Assembly: GCA_942486035.1 (NCBI GenBank)
Contig: CALNXK010000354.1
Span: 222,501 to 286,500, forward strand
Reading direction: 5' to 3'
Length of the DNA: 64,000 nucleotides
Source of the DNA: Porites lobata
Lineage: Eukaryota > Cnidaria > Anthozoa > Scleractinia > Poritidae
The notes beneath the pieces were generated by a model. It was given only the letters and a program-made list of their open reading frames with translations. It ran no database searches and was not told where the DNA came from. Within the stretch, counting starts at the first letter, position 1; every line of letters begins with the position of its first letter. The position numbers were made by a program, and so were the translations under genes. Shown piece after piece: positions 12,416 through 25,103 of this stretch.

Positions 12416-15400
12416 AATTGAAGAAGATGCTTAGAACTTGAAACATGACGATTTTCATGAATCCGTTTGTTTTTAAGTGTAATTTACACTTGGGTAACTT
12501 CCAAGAAACTTTAATCTTCCTAAACTGGGACTGACGCGCGGAGGCTTGGAAAGGAACTTCATACTAAGCAGTTGTGTTGCGGGTAAAATTCGTTCTCGAG
12601 TTAAACCAGTATTCAACCCAGGTTGTAGAGGTTGCCAGGGTTACAGAACCCTAGCCAAAATCTTCATCTGACAACAGATTTTATCTACGACATGTATATA
12701 TTTAGGTTATTCACGGCACTTTATTGCATGTATTTTTATCGATAATTAATCTCCATCATTGCGCTGGTAAGCTCTGAGATGTGACTTTGTCGAAGTACGG
12801 TTATTAAAGTGGACTGGTTATGAAACCTGTTTGTTAGCTTTTTTGGATCTGACGGTGCGCAACATTCAATAGAATTCCTATCATTGTGAACTTCCTGACC
12901 AATACAAACCTCGATTTAATTTATTCAGTAACAATTTGTGAATAAAGGATTATCCACGATAAGGGAGCCCCCAACATAAACTACAACACCCTTGCTTTCA
13001 CCTTTGATGTTTGGCCGCTTTCGAAGCCAGTCTCCTTTACTAACTATGGTCGACGTGAAATCCAACAATAATGATAAATGAGTGGCATTTAAAACTAGCA
13101 GCATGTTTCAGTCGGAAGTGTAGCGCTATCCGCTGGAGCATCATTTCAATCATTATTGGTCACAAAAACGAGAAATGGAAAAAAGAAAAGAAATCAGAAC
13201 CAGGAAGTGTTTTGTAATCAACAGTAGTGGTGTAGGGACCGAATTATCCTTTTTTAGGGAATCTCATTAACTTGCGGAGGAATAAATTAACACCGATGAT
13301 TAGAAAATAGGAAACGCTTTCACTGGTTAATTCACGGTCTCTAAGAAATAAAGTCAAACTCGCCTGTGACTTACAATCACCGAACCGAATCGTAATTATG
13401 CACGTTCAGCATTTTGTTGCATGTTGTTGCGTGTTTTTGGGAGTTGCTGCACAAAGCCGGTTTGAAACGGTTCAAACTTTAGCTACGCGCAAACAGACGC
13501 AAAAAACTCCAACGTTATTGTAGGGCCAACAATGTTGGGAGTTGTTGCGTCCGTTTTCAAGTAGCTTTACACTACTAATATAACTCATAGAAATTTAAAA
13601 GTACATGGCAGAACGAATGACATTTTGAAAGAAATCCCACTTTTTCAGGAATTTGTTTTGTTCGCCTTTTTAAATCTTGGTGTATTTTTCTTATAATAGT
13701 TTGTCGCGATCTAGAGATATAAAGTCATTAAACTGTAATTTATTTTCTAACACCGGCGTTAGTGTAAAGTACTTTCCGATAATAATGAGATCGTTTAGGG
13801 CTAAACAGTGACAAGAAGGGTGAAATGTACCTTCTAAAACATCCAAATTTGAAGTTTTTTCCCTCTGTGGTAACTAAACCAGTGTTGAAAATCTACGCAG
13901 AGAGAGCAAGCTTGAGTGCATTCTATAAACTCAAGTGCCAAATTGCATGGATATCGGAAAGTATTGACCGCCAGAAACTGAAAGAATTGCAGATTGATTG
14001 ACTCGCAGATTAGAATTGCGAGACACATAGGAGATATGGAGACGTCATGATCACAGGCAGGAGGAAGTGGAAACTTAAGTATCGTAGTGAACGCGTGGGA
14101 GCACTGAGTGAGACAAGCGGCTTTTTTCACCGACACACGCTTGTAGTTAGTGACATTGTATCAAGGGAGTGCCGGCAACTTACATTGTACTTCCACTTCT
14201 TTCACATTCACAAGACGTGACGATGATAGTACAAGCAAGCTAGAGAAAATCACCTATGTTGTCACTGCTAGGAATGTCTCAGTTTAGTTGCAATGTACTG
14301 CCGTTTGCTATTTCAAACAACTCAGGGGATGAGAGATCTTCACTTAGGCTTCCTACAATCTTTGGGTGAGAACACTTGAAACATGACAAATCCGCGACGA
14401 GGCAATCGCAGAGAAGAAGAAAAGCACAGGAAAGTTTCATCAGGCATGGCGAAGTATCGTTGACGACAATTAGCCTTGGCATTCTTGAGGTCGTATTGCC
14501 GGGATGTATATTTCTCCGCATCCCAATAGCAGTAGCCGCTTTCTCAGCCATATTGCAACACTTTGAGTGTAAATGCACGAAAAGCCACAATTTCCCCTCA
14601 TCTTAAAATTTCGTCAAGAACAGTGGAGGCATGGATGGCTTATAGCGATTAACACATCGGACTTAAGAACTGCTTTTGTTAGCTTAAAATGTCTAACGCA
14701 CTAGGATCCAACCGGTTTAGGTAATAAGGTGCGGAGGGGATTTATTCGAACCTTCGAAACTCCCTCCCCCTTCCCTTCTCCTCCTCCAGCTCACGGGCCT
14801 GTTTTTACGTTATCTTAACCTGCAATTCCCATGTTACTAAAAGAGAACGATTCCTATGCTAGTGACTGAGAAAGGGGCGGTCAGGGAATTCTTTCATAAA
14901 GTAATATTTTCAGGTGACTGGCGCATGGTTTAAATTTTTGGAGTTTATCATTGGATGTCTGCGTATAACCAGAGGTTAACTAATCAAGGCCATAAGATAT
15001 TCAGCAGCAAAATTGCACTTCAAGAACGGAAGGGTCTCTGGGTATTACTCTTGTGAACCGGTTGCGAAAGCATTCGAGTTCTCTGCATTTGAGTCAGCGA
15101 TGAGGAACTGCCGGATCGCTTTCGTGTCTTCTTACACGCTGTAGTCGATATTTTCAAGGGTGTTTCTGGCACACATTCCAGCAAGGCAGAAGAAATCACA
15201 AACCTTATACGGCCGCAACGCAACATTCACTAGCCTAGCAACTTTTAGCTTACTGATACGCGATTTTTCGGCGTATTAGGGAGCATGCGCCCTGAGGAGT
15301 CAGCTAGCTGGTAAACTTAATCTTCCCTGAACCCGAACTTTGTTTCGCCAGTAATGCAGAATTGTTGAGTTTTTTTTTTCGGATGCGACTGGTTGTTGTG

Positions 15401-17330
15401 CCGTGTGTTCGTACTACTAAATTAATTGAAAGCGATAAATTCAAAGATTAAACGGTTGACTGGTGACCGAGTTACTCTCCCCAATGGTACAGTCATATCA
15501 TATCTGACGTGCTGAAGGCTCTTTGCCGTGGCTAATTTACCTCACCAACTATGCTGATAAAACCAAATTTGCTACCAGTGTAGTGATAATCGTTTTTTCA
15601 GTTGTCCCGGGTAGAAGGCTCACCCGCCTACCTATCTAGGTTATAGCTAAGATTCTGTTCCTTTTCCCTTGTTTTACCTTAAAGGACAGGATACAATAGG
15701 ATTCAATAATATCTCTCTGCAGTATTTTTTAATTATTTACATTATACTGTACACGTACCATTAGTTTAATTATGTGTTTTGGAGTATGTTACGACCATTG
15801 TAGGTGAATTTTATTACACTTTTGTTAATCTATTAAATAACATTTTTAAGGTAGAATTCTTGTTTAGCGCGCTGTGAAATTTGCTGAATTTTTATATAAT
15901 TATGTTCAATTGTGTCACTGAGTAGAACTATATAATTTTTCGTCGCTTGCACTCTTTGGAAGTGAAACGGTGGAGTTTACAAGATGATAGTTTTACGAGA
16001 AGCCACGAATCTTTTATCTTTTTTGAGTGTTTTAGTTATTGTTATTGTTTTTATTAGGAAGTGGTTCGTCAGCACTTCATTTTACAAAAATAGCAAATAT
16101 ATACTTTTATATATAATGTATTCCGTTTCACTTTCAATTAAACTGAGTGAAATACTGAATTTATTTTTTCTCCATTTTGCTTACTGCATTTTAGTTTAAT
16201 ATGTATCGAATATGAAACCAGGCAGGAATATTACTAGTCAGGCATTTTGCAGTAATTTTCATCCTGGGCGACCCATTTGCAGGTCAATCGTGTCAGAAGA
16301 AACGACGCTACCGTTCGCGCCATTTTCCCGCGCGTTTCAGACTTTTCCTCGCTCCACTAGCTGCTCCTGGGTTTCCGAGGAAGTGTAGTTTATATATATC
16401 CATTTTCATTACCATTCCCTTCCCGGAGTCAGTTAATATGCAGAGACCGGGAATGTGGATCTTACTTTTAAGTCCTTGACTAAAATCCTAAATCCTTAGT
16501 TGCTGTATGAGATATTATTGTAATAAAATTTTGTTGGTCTAAAGAATGTTGTATCGTTTTCACCTATTTAACGAAATTTGGTGGTGACTGTTTATGCCTC
16601 TTACATACCGTCAACTATATCTGTTGCGGACTCCCTAGGGGCCGAGAATTAGTGTTCCTAATCACCAAAGACCAAATAACTTGAGTTTATCTCAGGACTA
16701 TTGAAACAAAATCGCCGGACATTTGGCTGCTGTTCGTATTCGTGTGGTGCGGCTACGCGTAGGCTATTAGTTTCGGAAGGCGATAGTGGATAAGTTTCTC
16801 TAGCACTTCATTTTAAAGCGTTATGTTTTAAGGTAGTTTTTCCAAGTGTCCACACCTCACAACAATAGGAAGCTATGGGGAAAACCGATATTCTAAGAAT
16901 TCTCAGTTTTGTTTGAGGATCTTGACCATTCTGTTAGAACTTCAACTTTGATAACTTGATTGTTACCATAACAAGCCTCCTCCTTATTTCCTCCGTCCCA
17001 TCTCTATCTCCAGATAGATCCCAAGTAAACATTTTTTTTTTGTATTTTTTCACCATTCACTTTTATTTCTTTCTCGATCTTCCTTTGTTTTTTCAATCTT
17101 CATAAGCTTGCCCTTTTTTGCATTTCTCACCACTTTTTTGAGGCATTTCTCACCACTCTGTTTGCCTACTACCTCAACTAGATAAGGTAATCCCCTACCA
17201 AAGGATCAGTGTGATGAAGACACGTTTAAACTTTACGTCCAATTTTTGTAGACCAAAATAACCCCAAATGTAAATATTAGTGTAAGTCAGAATGAGTTGA
17301 TCTACATCAGAGATTTTGAAGCCGTTCAAA
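12416..17330. other. Intergenic, no gene supported
   Basis: The 3' flank of the PNP-NACHT gene has an AATAAA at 12941-12946 that could serve as its poly(A) signal. Around 13420-13560 there is a repeat-like stretch with paired 'ttgttgcgt' and 'gggagttgttg' motifs. Minus-strand open frames at 13834-14136 and 14279-14590 (about 100 codons each) have no recognisable domain or convincing splice partners. The rest is AT-rich non-coding sequence. Confidence 0.6.
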
Positions 17331-17333
17331 AAA

Positions 17334-17655
17334 CGCACACTCGTGTATTAGCAGGTTTAAGAACTCTCGGCTTCGCCTCGAGTTTTTAAACCTGATAATA
17401 CACTCCTGCTCGTCTTTTAGACGACAGGGCTGAATAACGTGCTGCGCCTGTCCGTGACATCACTTGTTTACCAAGTGTAGCCGCAAGGGGGATGTACCTT
17501 TGCGACGTGAAAATCATCCGAAAGACTCACGAAGGGGAGATACTTGCACTCACGAAGGAGAAAACTCACACTCGTGTACTATCAGGTTTAAAAACTCGAG
17601 GCGAAGCCGAGAGTTTACTAAACCTGTTACTACACTCCTGTCGTCTATTAGACGA
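17334..17655. repeat. Pair of ~90-bp foldback elements
   Basis: Two near-identical units (about 17334-17425 and 17567-17655) start CACACTCGTGTA and end with a TAGACGA hairpin. Each contains a palindrome built on GGTTTAA...CTC and its complement. The outer sequence is in direct orientation. The inner GC-rich core is inverted: TCGGCTTCGCCTCGAG in one, CTCGAGGCGAAGCCGA in the other. Confidence 0.8.
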
Positions 17656-17757
17656 TTTTAGACAGTACTTATCATACCCAAAGACAAAGAAAAAAAAATT
17701 TAAACCAAGAACAAAATTGAGCCACAACATAATTATAATAAGTCAGACATTTACAAA

Positions 17758-18117
17758 ATGTCATCCTTGACCGCTGTTCGTCAACTTGTCCTTGAGCTTT
17801 ACCCTCATTTATTTGCAAACCAGGTTTGGAATTTTGATTCAGGGAAACCTTTCCTGTACGACTGGTGGTCACAGGATAGCGAAATTGTAACATTTGAGAC
17901 CTACGACACTCAACTTCCTGAGGCTTATCTTCAGGTCAGCCATTGTCGTGGCTATGAGAAATCCTGGTCTGTTTCTAACATCGCAGTGACAAATGCTGTT
18001 TCCGCTTTGGTGATGGTTTCCAACTTAAGTGCTGTGAATGGCTCTGATTCAGGGGAAGAAGGCATTGAAGAAGGTGGAAACAACTCAGAGCAAGGCGGCA
18101 TTGAGCAGTTTGATTAG
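17758..18117 (+). pseudogene. Diverged C-terminal fragment of NACHT-gene relative
   Basis: This 119-codon open frame aligns to the last ~100 residues of the PNP-NACHT protein. Shared patterns include SLTAVRQLVLE.YP.LF, NQVWNFDSGKPFL and NIAVTNAVSAL, at roughly half identity. Similarity starts almost at the ATG and stops before an acidic, Gly/Ser-rich tail (EEGIEEGG) not seen in the full gene. No PNP or NACHT sequence lies upstream; the foldback pair and AT-rich DNA do. It is probably an exon relic of an older paralogue, but the intact frame leaves open an expressed small protein. Confidence 0.65.
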
Positions 18118-18732
18118 TTTCACTGTTTATGTTATCAAACATTTTCTTAACATTTGAAGGGCAGGTCTCCTATGCTATTTTCTTCAAGACAAGTCGTTCC
18201 CCTCACTGCCCGTTTTACGTATTCATTTAAAACTTTTATTCTGATGTTTATAGTGACTCTTCTTTCAAGTCTCTCTTTTGTAGCCCACTTTCTCATCTCG
18301 TGCGTTACTTAACTGGTCACTGATAAAAAAGACAGGTGTGTTTTACCAACATGAAGACACTTGGAGGTGCAACCGTGAGTTTTTAGACCCAATAAAATTA
18401 TCAACATGAGCTGCACTTTTACAAGCGTCTGAAAGTAAGTCATACTTAAAAATGTGTCTAATTTTAATTTCTTCAGGCCTTTGATTAAATTTGCCTAGAA
18501 AAAAAAAAACGGGATGGAAATAAATTGGAACACAGTCAAACAGAGCCTGAAAATTCGTTGTTTTTTCTTTTACAATGTTGTCCCCATTTTTCTAGATGTT
18601 CCAAGGCTACAATGCAGGGTCAAAATTTTTAGGACAATTAACACCTTCTGCCTTAATTTTCCCCCCTTTCCCCCTCTCCCCTAAGCGATGTTGTAGTTTG
18701 TAGACCCCTGTACACTTTACCCTGTCCTAAAA

Positions 18733-19540
18733 TTTTAGTGTTCTCATTGATCAGCATCTCTCTTGGAAACCACATATTGATTTCGCCTCAAAAAAAATCT
18801 CGAAAAGAGTGGGAATTATTGCGAAAGTCCGCTTTTACCTATCATCCCAAACTTTGATGACCTTGTATTACTCCCTTGTATATCCTTTCTTAACATACTG
18901 TAATGTCGCCTGGTCCTCCACCTACTGTTCCAACCTAAACTGTATTTACCTTTTGCAAAAGCGTCTAGTGCGACTCATAACAAAAACTCACTATCTAGCA
19001 AATACCGCCCCTTTATTTAGCCAGCTTAAAGTCCTTGACATATTTAGTATTAATTCATTTTCTGTCGCTACCTTTATGTATTCTTATCACCATAATCTTT
19101 TGCCTAATAGCTTTCATGACTTGTTCTTAAGTATTAATCAAGTCCATCAATTCGAAACTCGACTAGCCTCTCAGTATAGACCTCATTTTTGTAGAACAAA
19201 TATAAAGCAATCCAGTATCCTTTACCGAGGACCTAAAATCTGGAATTCGTTGCCAGTTTCACTAATTAGCTCTCCTTCTATATCTGTTTTTTAAAAAAAT
19301 TTAAAGAATTATCTCACTGATAGCCGATCTGTCGTTTAATTTTCTGATCTTGCTCACTCTGCGCCCAGCCATGAACTTAGTTCACTAGGTAGTTGAAGGA
19401 AGCCCATTAATATAAGCTTCAAGCTTCGTTAGGCTTCCTTGTCACATTAATTTTATAATTTAATTAACACCTTTTGTTCATGTTGTGTAAGGTTTTGTGA
19501 GGGACTAAATAAATGAAATAAATAAAAAATAAAAAAGAGT
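18733..19540 (+). mobile_element. 5'-truncated LINE fragment (RT C-terminal region)
   Basis: The reading frame from about 18733 starts with a VLIDQHLSWKPHIDF-type segment. It continues (18809-19294) through YYSLVYPFLTYC, LQKRLVRLITK and GPKIWNSLP. These are conserved C-terminal parts of Jockey/CR1/L2-type non-LTR ORF2 proteins. The RT catalytic core is missing. The 3' end has a GGAAGCC...GGCTTCC stem-loop (about 19397-19440) and an A-rich TAAATAAATGAAATAAAT tail to 19540. The orientation and colinear motifs match the LINE at 31198-33840. Confidence 0.85.
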
Positions 19541-20589
19541 TTGTTCATGCCAACATTGTTTGGAGGGGGAAGGGAGGGCCATTCGCGGTATCCAAGCTGT
19601 TAGAGACGTGCATATGATGCTACATCTGCATGTTTGACATGTTATGTGGAAGTAAGGTTATCAATAACCGTTCCAAGGATTTTTGTCCTCCATTGTAGGC
19701 CGAAATAGCAGTATCAATATCTTGTTGGTTGTTTGAGTTCAGCACTCACTGGCAAATATTTGGTGCATAAAGGCAATAGTGGAGTGCCTTTCATGAAGGT
19801 TTGGCTTAATTTAGAACAATGAACATGATCATTCTCTTTTAACACTTGCGATCTTCCGAGCTGATGAACTGATTCTTGTCTTTAAAGAGAAAGACAAAAC
19901 TCTGTAGAATTGTTAGAAATGCTCTAGACGGATCATGGCTTCAGGACAACTTCTGACCAAAGCTCGTGACGTGAATCTTCCCTGGGCTCGTACTGTCTTT
20001 GGTCAATTTTTGCAAAAGTGTTGACATTCTCTCAGATTCGATTGGCTGTAGTCAAACCTGTACAGTGGTAACCGCCTTGCACTAAAGTCGCATTATTTTA
20101 TGACGTCAACATTGTGGTTGACTGACCAATTGTTTGCTTGGTTTTTTTTGTCATATCTAATGAGTGTTAAGCAGTAATATCCAAGAGGCTCTTCACAAAG
20201 TCTAATTTACCTCGTGAACTTCTGCTTCAGAATGCAGAAAGAAATGGTCTTTCTTAATTTCAAATGGGGTCATGTTCTAAGGGTAAACAAGATGTTCACT
20301 GATTATGCATGTGACTGACACTGAAAATGTAGTATTTAAGGGTGTCATGTAGATAAGTCATAGTTTGTTGAATTTTTTAGCTTTTATGTTGTTTTTATAG
20401 TGTTTATTATAGAACAATAGCATATCTTAATGGGGGGTATATCACCAAAAAATGAAATGAGAGTATGGCCTTTTTAATTAGACAAATATATAAAATACTT
20501 TATTGTGGAATTTTGGCAATTTTGTGTCAGCCTTATTTTGTAAAACAAATTATAACTAGTAAGTAGAATAATTCGTATGTTACCGTTTG

Positions 20590-20775
20590 TTAGTAAGTAG
20601 CTCAGTCTAGTTAAATTGAAAATCATATAAATTGTATGTACACGGCAATCTGGCCAATCTCGTTCCCAGAGGCCGCGATCCTTTTGGTCAGCCCGTTCAG
20701 GTTGACAAAGCAACGCGGACTCTGGGAAAGAGATTGCAATCTGGCGAGCGGGAGGTCGCGGGTTCGAACCCTGCC
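20590..20775 (+). mobile_element. tRNA-like SINE or pseudogene fragment
   Basis: There is a B-box-like GGGTTCGAACCC at about 20759-20770 with a T-arm-like stem, and an A-box-like TAGCTCAGTCTAG near 20597. No matching acceptor stem exists, so this is not a functional tRNA. It is interrupted by the 82-bp hairpin at 20655-20736. The assignment rests mainly on the B box. Confidence 0.4.
20655..20736. mobile_element. 82-bp hairpin MITE with 9-bp target duplication
   Basis: The element begins CAATCTCGTTCCCAGAG and ends CTCTGGGAAAGAGATTG, forming a near-complete hairpin. The nonamer CAATCTGGC flanks it exactly at 20646-20654 and 20737-20745. A 9-bp target duplication fits MULE-type mobility (inference). 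Confidence 0.85.
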
Positions 20776-21742
20776 CAGACCACAAAAATTCTGGAACTGA
20801 ACAGTCTGGTTTGAGTGTCAGTTTTTTTACTTTTAATTTGATTGTGTAAGGTAAAACGCACATTAAGAAAAAAAAATTGTATGGTCTGCTGTGCATAAGT
20901 TATTTTAAAAGTAAAGTAAAAAGCAAAATATATTTAGCCGATTTTTTGTAAACCAACCAAACGAAAGTTGCAGTCATTTGAGTGAAAAGGTGTCAAAAGG
21001 CAGGCTTTTGGGCCCAATAAGCTGAAAAATCTCACCTTAACGAAGGATAAGGTTAGCAGAAAAATAAAGAGCGAGAGGGAAGTAAGGAGGAAAAGTGAAA
21101 AAAGCAATGGTTGCTCTCTCTTAGTTTTTATAATAGCTACTTTGGAGTTTTTGACCAAAACAAAACTGTTGGACGAAAAAGGTCCATTTGGCGGTAACGT
21201 TTTCAGATATATTTTTCTACTTTTCTACTGTTTTGCAAGAAGTGTTGAATTGTGTGAAATAGTTTAGAGGAATTCAGACATAAATGTCTACAGTACACGT
21301 AAGCTATTATATTTACAAAATTCATGCAGGCTAGCTTAACCGTTTATTTAAGATACGGTTAAACAGACATCTAAAAACGTGCAACTTGTTTTTAATTTTG
21401 CGACTTTGCTGCAAAACGAGTTGAATAGCGATGTTGTACGCTTAACAACCCACGAGAAAACGTTGCACTTTTTTTGTTGCCGCTTTACTGTAGTTTTTTC
21501 TTTTTTTGAAAATTGCCTTGTTTTTCTTGCTTTCATCTTAATGACCATTTTTGTATCTAGACTGCTTTTAACCCTTTAAGGCCCACAGAGGAGGAAGGCG
21601 GGGACCAGTGGGTCTCTATACCTATTCAAATGGATCTAATTCATGATAAAAACGCTACGAACAACAGATTTCGTTTAGCATAGAAATAAAAGATATCCCA
21701 AAAAAAACTGACTGCGGTTATGTGAAATTCATATATTCATTA

Positions 21743-21900
21743 CGGTAGAACCCTGCTTCATACAGACACCCGTATCATATGGAAACCTCTTTTCTATTAT
21801 GGACAGTTTTATGGAGAATTAAACCCCACATTTTCAATTCGATATATTAAAGACACCTTCTGTGGCCCCTTTCAGTGTCTGTATTAACGAGGTTTGACTG
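21743..21900. mobile_element. 158-bp Tc1/mariner-pogo-like MITE
   Basis: The ends are CGGTAGAACCCTGCTTCATA and its imperfect complement TATTAACGAGGTTTGACTG, flanked by TA on both sides (21741-21742, 21901-21902). The GTAGAACC/GGTTTGAC termini and TA target are typical of pogo/Tigger-type elements. A single related end lies at about 23811-23866. Confidence 0.7.
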
Positions 21901-21902
21901 TA

Positions 21903-23125
21903 TTTGAGTTCACAGGCTGACATTCCATTTGCTCCTTTATTTCCATTACTTGCAGGTTGCGAATAGCCCGACTTAAAGTTCATTACTTTAAAAGAACAAG
22001 CCCTTTGTGGTTATGGAAACGCAGACCAGATTGGGCAAGGACTTGTACCGTTAAATCCCACGTTAAAGTCATGGGCTTATATAACTTCATAAAGGGTTTG
22101 GGTAGGCTTATAAACGGGGGGGGGGGCTTGTTTCCGGGGGGTCATATAAACGGAATAAAAAAAGTTTTGGAACGACGAGATAAAACGTAACTAAGAGACG
22201 AATTAAAGCAAACATAACAACAACAACAACAACAACAACAATTTATTGATCAGATTACCAACAAAAGTGGAAGGGCATCCCTGATAGAAAGCCATGGGGC
22301 TTATTACATTCAGGCTACCCATTTACAAACAAATTCAAAGTTATTTAGGTCTACATAGATTACATGAATAAGCTAAGCACAAGTAATAAGGCTAAGAGGT
22401 ATAATTATAAATCAACAATATCAAATCTATTTGGGGTATCTGCATGTAATTATTGATTCAAATTAATATATAGTTCTAAGAATAAAAAAAATTCTAGTAA
22501 TAGTTGAAAAATTAGGCAGGAAATGAGAGAGACAGAGAGAAAAAAAACTAGGCTATACAGGAAATTATTAATCAACAATATAGGGAAATAATTTACGACA
22601 GATTTAGCTTGTTGAACTAGAAATCTATAGATGTATTAAGTTCTTTTTACACATACCATTACATTTAGAGTTACATTTACAATACATTTATTGTGCGTCA
22701 CAATAAACGGAGAATGTATTTCAAAAACATCTATAAAACGCTTATGCGACTGGAATAACTGGAACGGAACAGAACGAAAGTAAAAAAACTACAAGCTTTA
22801 ACGTTATCAGTTTGTCTGTGTACCGTGAAACGGTCCTCTCGGTTGCATTAACAAAGTTCATATTTGTATTTCAATGTTGAGAACAATTTTATAGTTTCAT
22901 AATCTGAACTTGCAATGTTTCAGAAAGAAGGTAAAAAAAACTTGAGAGCTAAAACGTGAAAACACGCCAACTCTGAAGTTCAAAAGCAACGAATCTTGAA
23001 ACACAGAAACACACAAAAAGGATCGAAATCCACCAATCACATATCACAAAGCCGAAACAGCTGTAAAAAGACGCTTCGGAAAACCTAAACGCTCGAAAGA
23101 CCGGATCAAGAAGGATTCTTTCTAA
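21903..23125. other. Gene-free repeat-rich stretch
   Basis: G-rich 'gggcttataaacgg' repeat remnants lie at about 22076-22155. An (AAC)n microsatellite at 22216-22242 may be the reversed tail of a minus-strand retroelement reaching to about 22680. The remainder is AT-rich. No coding sequence is supported. Confidence 0.5.
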
Positions 23126-23497
23126 GGTCCGGTTCAGACGCCGAATATTTCATGCGCCGAACCTAGTACATTGAATTAGGTACTAGAACGGACCGCCTGT
23201 TTCAATTTGGAACGGCTCAGCCGTTCTGTTCGCCTAGCCCGGCCGGGAATTTCGCCTTTGGAACGGCTTTGATTCAGACGCCGAACTTTTCATGTACCGA
23301 ACTTAATGCATATTAAATTATTATAACGTATTTTGTAAGAAGTTTGACCGAAATGAGCATTTTTCTCCTTTTGAAATTAGTTCAGCTGAAATTATTAAGA
23401 TCGGCGTCTGAATCAATTCAGCCAGTTTTAATAATTTAGGTCGGCCTGAATTTGAATTAGGTTCGGCTCATGAAAAGGTCGGCGTCTGAACCGGGCC
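23126..23497. mobile_element. 372-bp MITE with ~38-bp inverted repeats
   Basis: The left end is GGTCCGGTTCAGACGCCGAA and the right end is TCGGCGTCTGAACCGGGCC; arms extend through GCCGAACC and GGTTCGGC. The internal motifs CAGACGCCGAAC and GGCGTCTGAA recur. No target duplication was clear. Confidence 0.8.
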
Positions 23498-23659
23498 AAA
23501 GTTACAGGTATTTTGTCAAAAAATTCTGAAAATTTTTATATTAAGCCAAATTTAATTAAGCTCTAACCTCTTGAGAGCGTGGAGTTGATTGATACGATCA
23601 ACCAGGATAAACGTGTCAAAAATCCACGAATGCGAACGTAATAAGTCACCCGTGATATT

Positions 23660-23775
23660 AAATGGTGTACTCGTGAAATAAGGGAATAATTTCCCTCACC
23701 TAAAGTCTGGCAAAATTATAAGGATTTGAACAAAACGCATGTGAAATTATTCCCTAATTTCACTTGTCACCATTT
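23660..23775. mobile_element. 116-bp MITE, AAATGGTG termini
   Basis: AAATGGTGTACTCGTGAAAT with AGGGAATAATTTC pairs with GAAATTATTCCCT and ATTTCACTTGTCACCATTT. One end of the same family appears at about 4788-4835 and 40700-40745. Confidence 0.75.
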
Positions 23776-24009
23776 CAATACACACATAAACCTTTTTACC
23801 TACTTTTACAGTAGAACCCCTCTTTCCGGACACCCCTATCGTACGGACACCTCGTTATATATCTTTCGTAAGTTTTCCATTATCTTGCTTTCCTAATTGC
23901 TTCTGAACATTATTCCTGGACAATAGTTTTCCTACAAGTTATTCAAATGAAGTTTTACTTCTGCACTTCTTCGTAACCGACACCTGCGATTACAATAAGA
24001 GAATTATAG

Positions 24010-24230
24010 GCCCCGTCCACAGTAATGCGTTTTCGTTTGAAAACGCATACATTTCGATGCCTTTACGCCTTCAGTCCACACTAATACGCTGAGCGTTTCA
24101 TCGAAAACGCATCGATTTTAATTTGAACACGCTCTTGAAAGTGGATCAAAACGAAAACGCATCCATATCGTATTAGTGTCGACGGTCGAAAGCGCATCCA
24201 AATTAAAACGATGGCCGAAAATATCGCAGG
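24010..24230. repeat. Degenerate GGCCCCGTCCACA-type repeat
   Basis: GGCCCCGTCCACAGTAATGC leads several copies of GAAAACGCAT in both orientations up to about 24200. This looks like one end of a DNA element. The matching right end was not identified. Confidence 0.5.
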
Positions 24231-25080
24231 CGCGTGTATTTGTAGCATGTGCATAGAGTCGAGGTTAAGACACAACGACCCGTTGGCCCGAAGGTTTAGC
24301 CCTGATTTCCACAGATTTCTTGTCCGCCGATAAATCCGCGCGCATGCACAGTTCTGCATCAGTTGTGGCGAATGGCGACGATGACTTTCGTTTGAATACG
24401 TTTACCATTTTTTGAAAATCATTTCAGTCCTTTGCTATCTGTGCATTCGTCCGAACCCGAGAGCACAAGAGAGAACGTTCATTCTCAAACGATATAACTT
24501 ATTTTCAAACCACTATTGGAAAGTGAAAATATTAAGCAATTATTAGATGAGGTTCTTGTGATATCCGGAATAATAAAGGTCGATGTAAGTTTTGCTCTAC
24601 AAAACCTTTCTAACTGTTGCTTTTGATTTAAATAATTACTTCTCCATATCAAGAATGGAGCAATTGATTATTTTGTAAGTCACTCGTCAGAACTTGATTG
24701 CCTTCTTTCATGATAAATCAAGTTCATACCATTTCTTTTTGTGTCTAACAACGGTTATTTTATCAGTTGTAATTTCATTTCTTTCTGCGTATATATAACT
24801 AATAATTATAGACTATCTGTGATATATTCGACGGAATGAAACTTCGTGCGGAGTGTGCATATTTGATCTTTCCAACACGACGAATCATTTTCCAGGTGCT
24901 TGACCACAAACACAGTTGCCTGAAAGGGTAGTCAAGGGATGGATGCCTACACCATCAATATCAGCGCAAACGTTTTAGTGATGAAGCCAATAAATGTCAG
25001 ATCTTAAGGAAAAAATGACTGAAATGTCTGGCCTTTTTAGTAATAAAAAATTGAATGTAGTCGATGAGTCAGGGTCTTTT
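24231..25080. other. Gene-free stretch
   Basis: AT-rich sequence with no coding signal, splice structure or repeat that I could support. Confidence 0.5.
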
Positions 25081-25103
25081 GTACGTAGTTCAACCCGGGA
25101 GGG

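Noticed and set aside
13834..14590. Two ~100-codon minus-strand frames, one Cys-containing
   Set aside because: No domain, signal peptide or convincing splice junction was seen; left as non-coding rather than called as a gene.
20590..20775. Functional tRNA gene
   Set aside because: The T-arm is convincing, but no acceptor stem partner or anticodon arm with normal spacing exists, even after removing the inserted hairpin.
20632..20896. Open frames on both strands including a SGQGSNPRPPA segment
   Set aside because: That peptide is a translation of the tRNA-like B-box region and adjacent hairpin.
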